This document shows, in pieces, positions 56,698 to 64,000 of a stretch of 64,000 nucleotides of DNA (positions are counted from its first letter, which is position 1; each line of letters starts with the position of its first letter). The stretch is taken from the NCBI RefSeq assembly GCF_007994735.1, contig NZ_VOIL01000001.1, positions 1,612,001-1,676,000 on the forward strand, read 5' to 3'. Both the position numbers and the translations under genes were made by a program. Below the pieces are notes generated by a model that saw nothing but the letters and a program-made list of their open reading frames with translations, searched no databases and was not told the origin of the DNA. Source of the DNA: Nesterenkonia populi (GTDB lineage Bacteria; Actinomycetota; Actinomycetes; Actinomycetales; Micrococcaceae).

Positions 56698-56867
56698 CGG
56701 CTAATGACCACGTAGGAAACTGCGAGAGCGGGAATCGAAAGAGTAAGGAGGAGCACGACGAGGCGGACGGTGCGGCCCCAGCTGCTCAGCGCGAATCGCA
56801 CGGTTTCCCAGCCCGCATCACCCAGTTTTGGAGAGAACACTCGTATCACCTTCCCTTCCTTGCTCAT
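56688..56867 (-). CDS. Small membrane protein in the rep-recombinase unit
   Basis: This 59-residue protein has a basic amphipathic N-terminus (MSKEGKVIRVFSPKLG) and one TM helix near 36-54 (VRLVVLLLTLSIPALAVSYVV). AGGAGGACTCG before its ATG is a strong ribosome site, spaced 16 bases after the rep stop, and its 3' end overlaps the recombinase ATG (ATGGCCATGA). Codon use and placement support a real gene. No family assignment; small membrane proteins after a plasmid rep gene are known, but their role is unclear. Confidence 0.6.
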   Translation of the reverse strand: MSKEGKVIRVFSPKLGDAGWETVRFALSSWGRTVRLVVLLLTLSIPALAVSYVVISRWP

Positions 56868-56883
56868 CGAGTCCTCCTGGCGC

Positions 56884-57777
56884 TTAGTTCTTCTTGGATC
56901 GGGGAGCCGCCGGCTTCATCTTGACCTTCGACTTTGTGCTGGCCTTCTTCTCCCGGGCCTTCAACTCGGCCTGTGCTTTCTTCTGCATCGTGAGGCGTGA
57001 GGGGCGATTGAACTCGCCGGTCAGTGTGTAGTACACCTGCGTTGTCTTGCCGGTCGCGGATAGCGGAGCGCTGATTGTTTCCTCGCGGGTGGCGAGCAGT
57101 CCGAGGTCCCGGAGCTCTTTGACTCCGGTCTGGACGGTGCGGGCCTTAAGGCCGTACCAGGCGTCCATCCGGCTGTAGGTGAACCAGCATTCGTCCTGAT
57201 AACTGGTCTCTTTCGCAACGACGAGGAAGACGGCGAGGGCTGGCATGCTGAGCTTCGCGAACCACTCGTCATGCCAGAACGCGTCGGGGATCGTGAAGTA
57301 CATGTTCCACCGGTCATCGCGGCCACCGGGTGCCGTGTAAGCTTCCTGCGCGTCCTCCCGTCGTGGCGTGACACGGACGAGCCGGTCTTCGCGCTCGCGC
57401 TTCTCGATCAGCCCGAGTTCTTCCAAATGCCTCCACGCCCGGGAGAGCGTGGAGGGCGACCAGGTTAAGCCGCCCTGCGCGGTGAGTGCACGCGTCCACG
57501 CGCCAGCCGGCAGCGGCTGGTCCTGCTTGGACAACCAGGACCAGCAGGTCACGAGCAGCATGTACAGCAGCAGTTCCCGATGGCGGCGCCCGGTGACCAT
57601 GCTGCTCAGCGTGCTCGCTCGAGGTTTGTCCTCGTCAGGAAGCTGGACGAGGATGTTCCTGAACTGGGAGTATCCTCGTCCCGCGAGCTTCGTCATGAAC
57701 GCGCGTGTCTCCGCGGGGGAAGACCCATCTTGGACCGCCGCCGAATTGGCGTCCGGTGCAGGAGTCGTTGTGCTCAT
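56884..57777 (-). CDS. Plasmid-type replication initiator (Rep) protein
   Basis: This 297-residue winged-helix Rep-like protein has an N-terminal HTH region (SGRRHRELLLYMLLVTCWSWLSKQD, LTWSPSTLSRAWRHLEELGLIEKR) and a second wing (RTVQTGVKELRDLGLLATREE), typical of theta-type plasmid Rep initiators in actinobacteria. The C-terminus is a Lys-rich tail (KAREKKASTKSKVKMKP). Iteron-like repeats lie directly upstream, on the start side of the gene. ATG at 57777 has no strong ribosome site. It suggests a plasmid or integrative element replicon. Confidence 0.7.
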   Translation of the reverse strand: MSTTTPAPDANSAAVQDGSSPAETRAFMTKLAGRGYSQFRNILVQLPDEDKPRASTLSSMVTGRRHRELLLYMLLVTCWSWLSKQDQPLPAGAWTRALTAQGGLTWSPSTLSRAWRHLEELGLIEKREREDRLVRVTPRREDAQEAYTAPGGRDDRWNMYFTIPDAFWHDEWFAKLSMPALAVFLVVAKETSYQDECWFTYSRMDAWYGLKARTVQTGVKELRDLGLLATREETISAPLSATGKTTQVYYTLTGEFNRPSRLTMQKKAQAELKAREKKASTKSKVKMKPAAPRSKKN

Positions 57778-57851
57778 GCGGATATCAAAGCACGTTTCAC
57801 CGATCGCGGTATTTCACAGAGAAAACGACCGATTGTTGTTTCGTGCTAAAT

Positions 57852-57909
57852 CATGCGATGCCGATCATGCGATTCCACCCTGCGACGCTAAACTGCGACA
57901 CCATGCGAT
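57852..57909. repeat. Iteron-like repeats, candidate replication origin
   Basis: CATGCGAT occurs at 57852-57859, 57866-57873 and 57902-57909, with TGCGAC at 57881-57886 and 57894-57899. The first two CATGCGAT copies are 14 bases apart and the two TGCGAC are 13 apart. The cluster lies about 75-130 bases upstream of the rep start, as expected for iterons of a Rep-controlled origin. Confidence 0.55.
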
Positions 57910-58405
57910 GCCTAGTAGTGCCCGGACCGCACCGTCGACGGTCGAGGTGATCACCGGACGGAGAATCGTTCGCGAGTTCGAAAAATTTGAGCGGCCATGA
58001 CTGCGGGCCGTGTGTTCGTCGGACCGATGAGACGGCCAAGGATTTCTGGCCGAGGTTCAGTACCTTCGTGAAGTTGTCTGCGGTCTTCCCGCCAGCGAAA
58101 CTCTGAGTGGAAGACGTAGAAGGGGTTGTTCTTAGTTTACTCTTCGGTAAACACGTGCACGTTGTCACGACCGAACTGGGGTGAGCCCATCGAAACTTGA
58201 AAGTGGCTGCTGGGCCCAGCGAGTATAGGAGCGAGCAAGCAGCCGCGTCCGTTAAACGAGCATCGAGGATGATGGGGCAGGGGCCGACGGGTTCTTCAGC
58301 TTGTAGTTTCGACGTTACGGGGTGTGAGCTGACCAACATCGACGCGAGCGCGCCAGGTGTCGAGAATGAACTCCGTGATCGTGACTGTGCTGTTCAACGC
58401 GAGCC
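57910..58405. other. Non-coding region beside the origin
   Basis: About 500 bases without a convincing gene. It contains a palindrome GTTTAC-TCTTCG-GTAAAC at 58135-58152, and no recognisable par genes. Open frames here look like noise. Confidence 0.4.
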
Positions 58406-58420
58406 TGAACCGTACTGGGT

Positions 58421-59344
58421 TTAGTTCCGCTGTATGGGTGCGGGAGTCTGTTCCCGCTGGTGTTCATAGTATGCCGCTTCAACTTCGGCGGGTGTCTGAT
58501 GCCCCAGGTGTTGGTGCAGTCTGGTGGTGTTCCACCAGTGGACCCAGTTCATCGTGGCGAACTCGACTTCGGTCAGGGATTGCCATGAGGCCTGGGAGTA
58601 GATCAGCTCGGTCTTGTACAACCCGTTGACGGTCTCGGCCAGGGAGTTGTCGTAGGAATCGCCCACGCTGCCAACGGAGGGCCGGATACCGTGATCGGCG
58701 AGTTTCTCGGTGTAGGCCACAGCGACATATTGACCTCCGCGGTCCGAATGGTGAACCAAATCGGTCTTTTCCTGCCGCCTGGCGGTGGTCAAGGCGTGCT
58801 CCAACGCTTCTAACGACAGGGCCTCGGTGGTCATCGAGGCCCTGGTCGCCCAGCCCACGATCCTGCGGCTGTAGGCATCAATGACGAAAGCGGTGTAGAC
58901 GAACCCCGCCGTGGTTCTGATGTAGGTGATATCGGCTACCCACAGCCTGCCCGGGGCGGGAGCTTTGAAGTTCCGCTCCACCAGATCTGGCCGGTGGTCC
59001 GGCACCGGGGCGGCACCGGTGGTGCATGGTTTCCTTCCCCGTACAGCTCCTGTGATCCCGGCTTTGCGCATCAGCCGGTACACCTGATCCCGGCCGATCT
59101 CCCAGCCTTCACGGCGTAGGGCATGCCAGATCTTCCGCACCCCGTAGACACTGTAATTCTGGGCGTGGATCCGCTGAATCTCACCGATGAGCAGATCATC
59201 CTTCAACGCTCGAGCACTACGGACGCGTGCTTTGGCTGCCCGGTAGCCGCGGGAGGTGATGAACCCACACTCTGTCTGGTGAAGCACCCAGCAGAGGGGC
59301 TCGACCCCGAAACGACCCTGGTGTTCGTCGATGAACCGGATCAT
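58421..59344 (-). CDS. IS3-family transposase OrfB
   Basis: This is the DDE catalytic subunit, 307 residues. It has an N-terminal HTH_21 region (YSVYGVRKIWHALRREGWEI) and the integrase core: WVADITYI (Asp), HHSDRGGQY (Asp) and GDSYDNSLAETVNGLYKTEL (Glu), all intact. It overlaps orfA by 4 bases; a -1 frameshift in a T-run near the overlap could make the OrfAB fusion used for transposition. No disabling mutation is seen. Confidence 0.93.
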   Translation of the reverse strand: MIRFIDEHQGRFGVEPLCWVLHQTECGFITSRGYRAAKARVRSARALKDDLLIGEIQRIHAQNYSVYGVRKIWHALRREGWEIGRDQVYRLMRKAGITGAVRGRKPCTTGAAPVPDHRPDLVERNFKAPAPGRLWVADITYIRTTAGFVYTAFVIDAYSRRIVGWATRASMTTEALSLEALEHALTTARRQEKTDLVHHSDRGGQYVAVAYTEKLADHGIRPSVGSVGDSYDNSLAETVNGLYKTELIYSQASWQSLTEVEFATMNWVHWWNTTRLHQHLGHQTPAEVEAAYYEHQREQTPAPIQRN

Positions 59345-59667
59345 CTCGTCGTGGGGCGGTCGAGCTCCTTGGCGAAAAACGCCGAAGCAGACTTCAGAAT
59401 CTCATTGGCCCTCTTAAGTTCTTTGTTCTCTCTGCGCAGCCGACGTAGCTCTTCGATCTCATCGGTGCTCAACCCGGACGCCTCACCGGCATCACGACGG
59501 GCCTGTTTGAACCAGTTATTCAGCGTGTGGGCAGAGACACCGAGCTTCTCACCGACAGCCTGGGCAGCACCCCAGATTGATGAATCATCGATGCGGCGGT
59601 GATCTTCCATCATCCGCAGCGCCCGGTCCCGGAACTCAGCAGGGTAAGGCTTCTGATGGGTGGTCAT
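59341..59667 (-). CDS. IS3-family transposase OrfA
   Basis: This 108-residue HTH protein (YPAEFRDRALRMMEDHRRI ... VGEKLGVSAHTLNNWFKQAR) has a C-terminal leucine-zipper-type coiled coil (EIEELRRLRRENKELKRANEILKSASAFF). It binds the ends and regulates OrfB. The final codons overlap orfB, and the pair is the standard IS3 arrangement. Confidence 0.93.
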   Translation of the reverse strand: MTTHQKPYPAEFRDRALRMMEDHRRIDDSSIWGAAQAVGEKLGVSAHTLNNWFKQARRDAGEASGLSTDEIEELRRLRRENKELKRANEILKSASAFFAKELDRPTTR

Positions 59668-59846
59668 AGTTCAATCCTCCTTGAACGGGTAGGACGGAAC
59701 AACACCCAGTACGGTTCATAGTTCAATCAGGAGACCCTCAGGTGAGGAGCCAAGGTAGGCCCTACGTTGCGTTTGGTATCGGTGCGACCAGCCGTACTTG
59801 GTGAGTCGTGGCTGCTGCACATGGCAGACGTGTGGCTGATGGCCTG

Positions 59847-60950
59847 TCAGTCGATGGGGAACGGATCGATGGTCCAGTTCGGCGAGGCGGCGTTCCCGTC
59901 GTACTCGGCCCACCCGTCGTGGTCCCCTGGGGCTCCGGCGGGAGGGGTGGTGTCGTCCCAGCGCCACTGTCGCCAGTCGATCGGTAGCCCGGAGCCGTAC
60001 CGTCGTGCTGCGGCACCGAGGTGGTGGCCGGCGGGCGTGCGATAGGACCACCAGTAGGAGGTCGCGTCTGCGCCGCCCCACGTGAAGGAACGACGGCTGA
60101 GCATCCGCTGTTCGATCAGCTCGTGGGCCTTCTCAGGCCAGTTCTCTGGTCGCGCGAAGGGCAATATCGCCTGGGAGAGGATGTGGCTGTCGAGGTCAGC
60201 GGCGAGGAAGTAGAGCTGGTCGAAGTGCCGGTCGTCGTTCAACCTGCCATTGCCGTCTGCGCCCGTCTGCTGTTGTGCTTCGATCTCTCGCTGCTTGCGG
60301 TACTTCCTAGCGACCTTTGCGGCACGTTCTTCGAGGTACTCCACCAGGGCGCCCATCAGCACGAGGCTCTTCGTTGAGGTGACCTTGGTGCCAAAGGACA
60401 AGTCCCGGCCATGCGCGGCGCCGTGCCGGGAGAGCTTTCCGTAGAAGCCGGTCGAATCGACCTTTTCCTTGAATGGTTCTCGCACGATAGGAAGGTTCGT
60501 AGCGATGCCGGCCAGCGTTGAGTCGTCGAGATAGGGATCGTTCGTGGAGTTGGAGAAGAATGTGGCGCCAGTGATGTCTCGTGTGAGCCCGTCGATCTGT
60601 GCGAGCGTGAGGAGCGTCGCTGCGGCGTAGTTGCCGGCCTTGTGGCATTTCACGGCCTGGTCGATGAGATTGCCGCGTTGGAACTGGAGCCGCTGGAACT
60701 GGTGGTCGATGTCCTTGCCGTACCGACGAAGGGGCACTGCGACGTTGCGGAGGAACACCTCGCTCTCGGTGTGCCACTGCTCGGTGACCAGGGCGTCAAT
60801 CTCTGCGGGGTCGGCGCCGCGGTGAGCGAGCTTCACGATCTGCTCCGTGCCGCGCTGATGCCACATCCCGTACGATGCCCACCCCAGTGGCGCGAGTACC
60901 TCGACCGCGCGCCCGAGCAGAACCTCCCGAGACAGCGCGAAGTACGTCAT
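59847..60950 (-). CDS. Unknown protein with HEPN-type R-x4-H motif
   Basis: The 367-residue protein is not in a named family I can identify. Residues 175-180 (RHGAAH) form an R-x4-H motif, set between helices and followed by GRDLSFGTKVTSTKSLVLMGALVEYLEERA, a pattern used by HEPN RNases. A C-terminal domain (RSFTWGGADATSYWWSYRTPAGHHLG) is not recognisable. ATG at 60950 is preferred to the 15-codon longer start. Next to the DUF4145-like and TIR genes, it is a plausible abortive-infection ribonuclease. Confidence 0.55.
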   Translation of the reverse strand: MTYFALSREVLLGRAVEVLAPLGWASYGMWHQRGTEQIVKLAHRGADPAEIDALVTEQWHTESEVFLRNVAVPLRRYGKDIDHQFQRLQFQRGNLIDQAVKCHKAGNYAAATLLTLAQIDGLTRDITGATFFSNSTNDPYLDDSTLAGIATNLPIVREPFKEKVDSTGFYGKLSRHGAAHGRDLSFGTKVTSTKSLVLMGALVEYLEERAAKVARKYRKQREIEAQQQTGADGNGRLNDDRHFDQLYFLAADLDSHILSQAILPFARPENWPEKAHELIEQRMLSRRSFTWGGADATSYWWSYRTPAGHHLGAAARRYGSGLPIDWRQWRWDDTTPPAGAPGDHDGWAEYDGNAASPNWTIDPFPID

Positions 60951-61123
60951 CTGTCGATTGTCCCAACTTACACGACTCGGGCGATAACGACACACTGAAG
61001 CGCATCACCCAGGACCGGCCGGCTGCTCGTGGCGCATCCTGTGAGCTTCCTTGATCCCGCGGTGGCTCGGCAGTGCCCGCGAGGGTCCTAGTGCGTGCCT
61101 GCCTCAGAGGGGGGAATCAGAGG

Positions 61124-62314
61124 GTGGGTTCCCCGTTGAACGAACGGCAGCGAGCGGTCCTGGAGTGGATCGCTGCTGGATGCCGTGTGGGGGAGGAGCC
61201 GGTCGAGCGGTACAAGCAGTCGGCGGTCGCGTTGGCCAACCGGCGCTTGATCGTGCTGGACAACAGCTGGGGCACCCCGTGGCGGGCGCAGCTGACTCCA
61301 TTGGGGCGCTACTGGCTCGACCACGGCACCTACCCACCTGTCGGGACTGTGCTGGGACCGCCGATCGAGCAAGACATCGACGACACCGATGCCGGCCTCC
61401 AGGGCGAGGGGATCTCCGATGCCGACTTCATCAACCGGCGGCGAATGTTGGCCTTTGACTGGTCCACCGGTGGGCGGGTGCTCAGCTGTCTGGAGCTGGA
61501 CGATCAGTGGGCTCTTCACGCCGCCTATCAGCCGAGCAAGGATCTCTCCGATGCCCAGGCCCTGGCTGACTATCGCGGCCTGGTGGAGGGCCACGATCGT
61601 GTCGCGCAGGCCCCGGAAGCCTGGGAGGCCTATGAGGGTGCACAAGAGCGGGTCCAGCAGGAACTGGCGCGCGCCCAACAGCAGAAGGAAGCCGGAGTGG
61701 TGCCGCGGCGGCGGCGTCAACAGGATCGGAATCTGTCGGTGCGTGGCCTGGCGCGACCCGAACCGGACATCGAGAAGCTCGCCCATGTGCTCATCAACAT
61801 CGCCCTCACCGAAGCGAAGGTCGACAAGGCCAGTACGGGTGCTGAGGAGGGACGAGATCCGGAGCGTACGGCCACCGATTGGTTGGCCGGGTTGGCTTAC
61901 CGGCCGCTGCCGTCGGTATCACGCCCGAGCTCAGGCCGAAAGGCCTCACGCCGTCAGCGAGCCGATGCCACATCCCAGCGGATGATCCCGGTCGCTGTGG
62001 ATATCAAGCTCAAGGAAGCGTGGTCATGTCACCGAGCGGGCACGCATCTGGCCGCTGTCTTGGTTGCGCGTACCGCCCTTAGCGACGCTCTGGCAGACGC
62101 CGGAACGGCCCGTCTGGATTCCCTCATCGAGTCACTGGACGAACTGGCCCAGCAGGGGCACCTGAGCTCGGATCTCGCCAGACGCGCGGCGGCCACCCGC
62201 TCGCTCGCGGTGGTGCCCTCCCACCCGCCAGTGACGGCAGACGAGGCCGAAGCTCTCCTGAACCTCGTGGTCGAGATCATCACCAGGATCTATCTCGGCG
62301 GCCCGATGACGTAG
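61124..62314 (+). CDS. Winged-helix / DUF4145-like protein of unknown function
   Basis: This protein of about 396 residues has an N-terminal winged-helix region (LNERQRAVLEWIAAGC ... QSAVALANRRLIVLDNSWG), a disordered middle and a C-terminal helical domain like DUF4145/HEPN families (DIKLKEAWSCHRAGTHLAAVLVARTALSDALADAG). The usual R-x-x-GN-x-AH of DUF4145 reads TRSLAVVPSHPP, so a catalytic role is doubtful. GTG at 61124 follows GAGGGGGGAATC; a GTG/ATG 51 bases upstream is possible. It precedes the TIR gene by 109 bases. Confidence 0.5.
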   Translation: MGSPLNERQRAVLEWIAAGCRVGEEPVERYKQSAVALANRRLIVLDNSWGTPWRAQLTPLGRYWLDHGTYPPVGTVLGPPIEQDIDDTDAGLQGEGISDADFINRRRMLAFDWSTGGRVLSCLELDDQWALHAAYQPSKDLSDAQALADYRGLVEGHDRVAQAPEAWEAYEGAQERVQQELARAQQQKEAGVVPRRRRQQDRNLSVRGLARPEPDIEKLAHVLINIALTEAKVDKASTGAEEGRDPERTATDWLAGLAYRPLPSVSRPSSGRKASRRQRADATSQRMIPVAVDIKLKEAWSCHRAGTHLAAVLVARTALSDALADAGTARLDSLIESLDELAQQGHLSSDLARRAAATRSLAVVPSHPPVTADEAEALLNLVVEIITRIYLGGPMT

Positions 62315-62423
62315 ACACGGAGCAGCGTTGCGTCGCCGGTTCGGTCCGGTTGTCGGCCAGAACGGGCAAGATGTTGTGTAGATTGAGAAGGCGTTCGGAC
62401 CTACGGAGGAGATGCAGGCGGGT

Positions 62424-63494
62424 ATGGATGGGACGGAACGGGAATACGACTACGACGTCGCGGTCACTTTCGCTGGAGAGGACCGGGTGTTCGTCGAGGC
62501 GGTCGTGAGGTCGATAACTGCTGACGGTTTCACGGTGTTCTACGACCAGGACGAGCAGGTCTCGCTCTGGGGTGAAGACCTGACCGAGTTCTTCCCCAAG
62601 GTGTATGAAGAGCGCGCCCGATACGCGGTGATGTTTGTCTCGCGCCACTATGCGGCGAAACCGTGGACACGGCTTGAACGGCGCAGTGTCCTCGTCCGTG
62701 CTCTGAATCAACCGACCCCCTACCTTCTGCCGGTCCGTCTAGACGCCACCGAGCTCGATGGAGTCAGGTCGACGATCAGCTATCTTGACGGCAACGCCAT
62801 GGGTCACAGCGGGGTCGCGATGGCGCTTCGTCAGAAGCTGAGCGGTGAGCAGGCTGAGGGCGGGGGCCGATTCAACGGCTATGTCCCACGGAACGAGCAC
62901 GAAGCCACGATCTTGGTCGGTGAACGTCCGCCAGGGTGGGAGTACCTGCTGTTTTCCTACTCCGTGGTCAGGGGTGTCGAGTGCCTCCATTCCCGCTATC
63001 TCGATCATTCCATGGGGTTCGCCCAGCCAGGAGAGGTCATCGCCCCCGACCAGGTCCAAGATGTCATCCAGCGTGAGCTGGCAACGGTTAACGGCATCAT
63101 CCGCAACTTCGCCACCGTCTTGTCCGAACCCGTCCAGAGGTCAGCCTTCGGTGCACCGGGTGAGCCAGGCGATGTTGATCAGATTCTTCACGTCGCGAGT
63201 CGATACGTCGCCGTGTACGAGTCGTTCGTCGATTGGGCAGCCAGGCTGCGCAGCGTGGCCAGCCAGTCCGACGACGTTCACGAGGTCCTTGCGGCCCTGG
63301 CCTCATATGCGAACCAGCCGGTCGAGCTGTTACGGAGTTTCGCCTACGAGTTCCGCGACCTAGCCGATCCCATGCACGCCAAGCTGATCGCAGGAGAAGA
63401 CATCGTTATCGAACTTGCCCTGAAGCTAGAGATCGCACCCGAATCCCTAGACCGATTCGATCGCGCCCTCAAGAAGTTGGAACGGTCACTATGA
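62424..63494 (+). CDS. TIR-domain protein, candidate NADase defence effector
   Basis: The N-terminal 130 residues form a TIR domain: YDVAVTFAGEDRVFVEAVVRS, then GFTVFYDQDEQVSLWG and the helix with ARYAVMFVSRHYAAKPWTRLERRSV. Glu85 (W-x3-E) is the position of the catalytic Glu in TIR NADases. Residues 140-356 are a helical domain of unknown type. ATG at 62424 or 62412 is possible; GGAGGAG is one base before the second. The 109-base gap to the previous gene and the terminator hairpin afterwards suggest a separate or loosely linked unit. Confidence 0.75.
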   Translation: MDGTEREYDYDVAVTFAGEDRVFVEAVVRSITADGFTVFYDQDEQVSLWGEDLTEFFPKVYEERARYAVMFVSRHYAAKPWTRLERRSVLVRALNQPTPYLLPVRLDATELDGVRSTISYLDGNAMGHSGVAMALRQKLSGEQAEGGGRFNGYVPRNEHEATILVGERPPGWEYLLFSYSVVRGVECLHSRYLDHSMGFAQPGEVIAPDQVQDVIQRELATVNGIIRNFATVLSEPVQRSAFGAPGEPGDVDQILHVASRYVAVYESFVDWAARLRSVASQSDDVHEVLAALASYANQPVELLRSFAYEFRDLADPMHAKLIAGEDIVIELALKLEIAPESLDRFDRALKKLERSL

Positions 63495-63545
63495 ACCTGA
63501 TGGATGAAGCGCGTTTTACATGACGGGCTCGAGAGGCTGACACGT

Positions 63546-63569
63546 CCCGGTTCGCGATGCCGAACCGGG
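63546..63569 (+). terminator. Hairpin after the TIR gene
   Basis: CCCGGTTCG (63546-63554) pairs exactly with CGAACCGGG (63561-63569) around CGATGC, 51 bases after the TIR stop. No T-tract, so it may end the transcript weakly. Confidence 0.45.
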
Positions 63570-64000
63570 CACCGACAGCCCCATGAGTCCTGGCCGGTTC
63601 ATTTCAGTGGCTACCGATGGCTCGCGACGCGGCCCGCGGGCGTACCCTTTGGCAGTTTCCACTGGCTGAGTGAAGTCGATGCCACGGTGAGACAACAAGG
63701 GAGCCGATGTAAGGACAGTGCCGGTCGTTCGGAGGATGGGTCATGAAAGGGCGTTGCCAGGGACGTAGGCGGTGTTCTCGTGCTCGCTATTGTCTTGAGT
63801 GCGCGGGGGTGGGGTGCGGTACTTCCTACTGGGCCGTAGGGCGAGGCCCGACAACCGCGCGGGGGCCGTCCATGTCGAGGGTGACGGCGTACCAGGTGCA
63901 GGTTATGAGACGCCGGGGTTGAGATTTGGGCGACACCCCGAGGCATGGTTGCCCGCGGGCAACTTTCTTCGCGCCGTCGCCACCAGATACTCACCCGAAT
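63570..64000. other. No recognisable gene to the window end
   Basis: About 430 bases with only short open frames on both strands, none with a ribosome site and recognisable sequence. It may be IS or gene debris and continues beyond the window. Confidence 0.4.

Larger units (their letters stand above)
58406..59718 (-). mobile_element. IS3-family insertion sequence
   Basis: Terminal inverted repeats begin TGAACCGTACTGGGT at 58406 and end with the complementary copy at 59718; the next bases (TTTAGTTCC against TGTTGTTCC) continue the match with two mismatches. Two overlapping genes, orfA and orfB, fill the element. No target duplication is visible at the ends: GCC precedes and TAG follows. Confidence 0.9.

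Noticed and set aside
57851..58339. 162-residue ORF on the minus strand across the iterons
   Set aside because: Codon pattern and composition look random; it overlaps the repeat cluster and has no ribosome site or recognisable domain.
63611..63994. 127-residue ORF on the minus strand at the window end
   Set aside because: No ribosome site, low-complexity basic/serine-rich product, and neighbouring frames look equally plausible.
1..64000. CRISPR array
   Set aside because: No regularly spaced repeats of 23-40 bases and no cas-like genes were seen anywhere in the window.

Overview
The window is a high-GC, tightly packed chromosome segment from an actinobacterium. The gene order aroC-aroK-aroB-efp-nusB-pyrR, the actinobacterial integration host factor mIHF next to gmk-rpoZ-coaBC-priA, a helicase-degenerate PriA, frequent GTG starts and a histidine tRNA without an encoded CCA end all point to Micrococcales. 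A Micrococcaceae member such as a Nesterenkonia- or Arthrobacter-like organism is likely; the genus is inference.

Positions 1-24320 (+ strand, one convergent gene) are core. They hold the end of the shikimate pathway, translation factor EF-P and antiterminator NusB. The complete pyrimidine operon pyrR-pyrB-pyrC-(bPH membrane protein)-carA-carB-pyrF follows, with a PyrR-binding leader hairpin that hides the pyrR ribosome site. Then come mIHF, gmk, rpoZ, coaBC, a DUF456 protein, priA, leuS and the DNA-uptake pair comEA-comEC. Positions 24304-31672 hold an Rpf-like muralytic enzyme, an SOS-box-preceded DUF6504-dnaE2 mutasome operon, a dGTPase and a flavoprotein monooxygenase.

Positions 31715-41765 mix resistance and regulation. 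A TetR/UvrA2 operon faces a DrrAB-type exporter across a repeat-rich operator region. An LLM oxidoreductase faces a SatD-family regulator across three evenly phased half-sites. Further genes are a gutted HAD pseudogene, a GNAT acetyltransferase, a zinc alcohol dehydrogenase and oligoribonuclease.

From tRNA-His (41877) to the window end is an accessory island. It begins with a three-gene short type II CBASS operon (CD-NTase, E2-like protein, single-TM candidate effector). It continues with a coiled-coil/winged-helix protein, decayed IS3 sequence, a PD-(D/E)XK-like protein and an IS30 element whose transposase lacks one catalytic Asp. An AraC-GyrI regulator, a MacB/FtsX-type transporter pair, a CDF transporter and a DoxX protein follow. 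The island then holds SDR and IS110 pseudogenes, a truncated serine recombinase, a plasmid-type Rep protein with iteron-like repeats, an intact-looking IS3 element, a HEPN-type protein, a DUF4145-like protein and a TIR-domain protein. It reads as a defence island assembled by IS elements and at least one integrated replicon. The best candidates for something undescribed are the small CBASS effector and the HEPN / DUF4145-like / TIR cluster.
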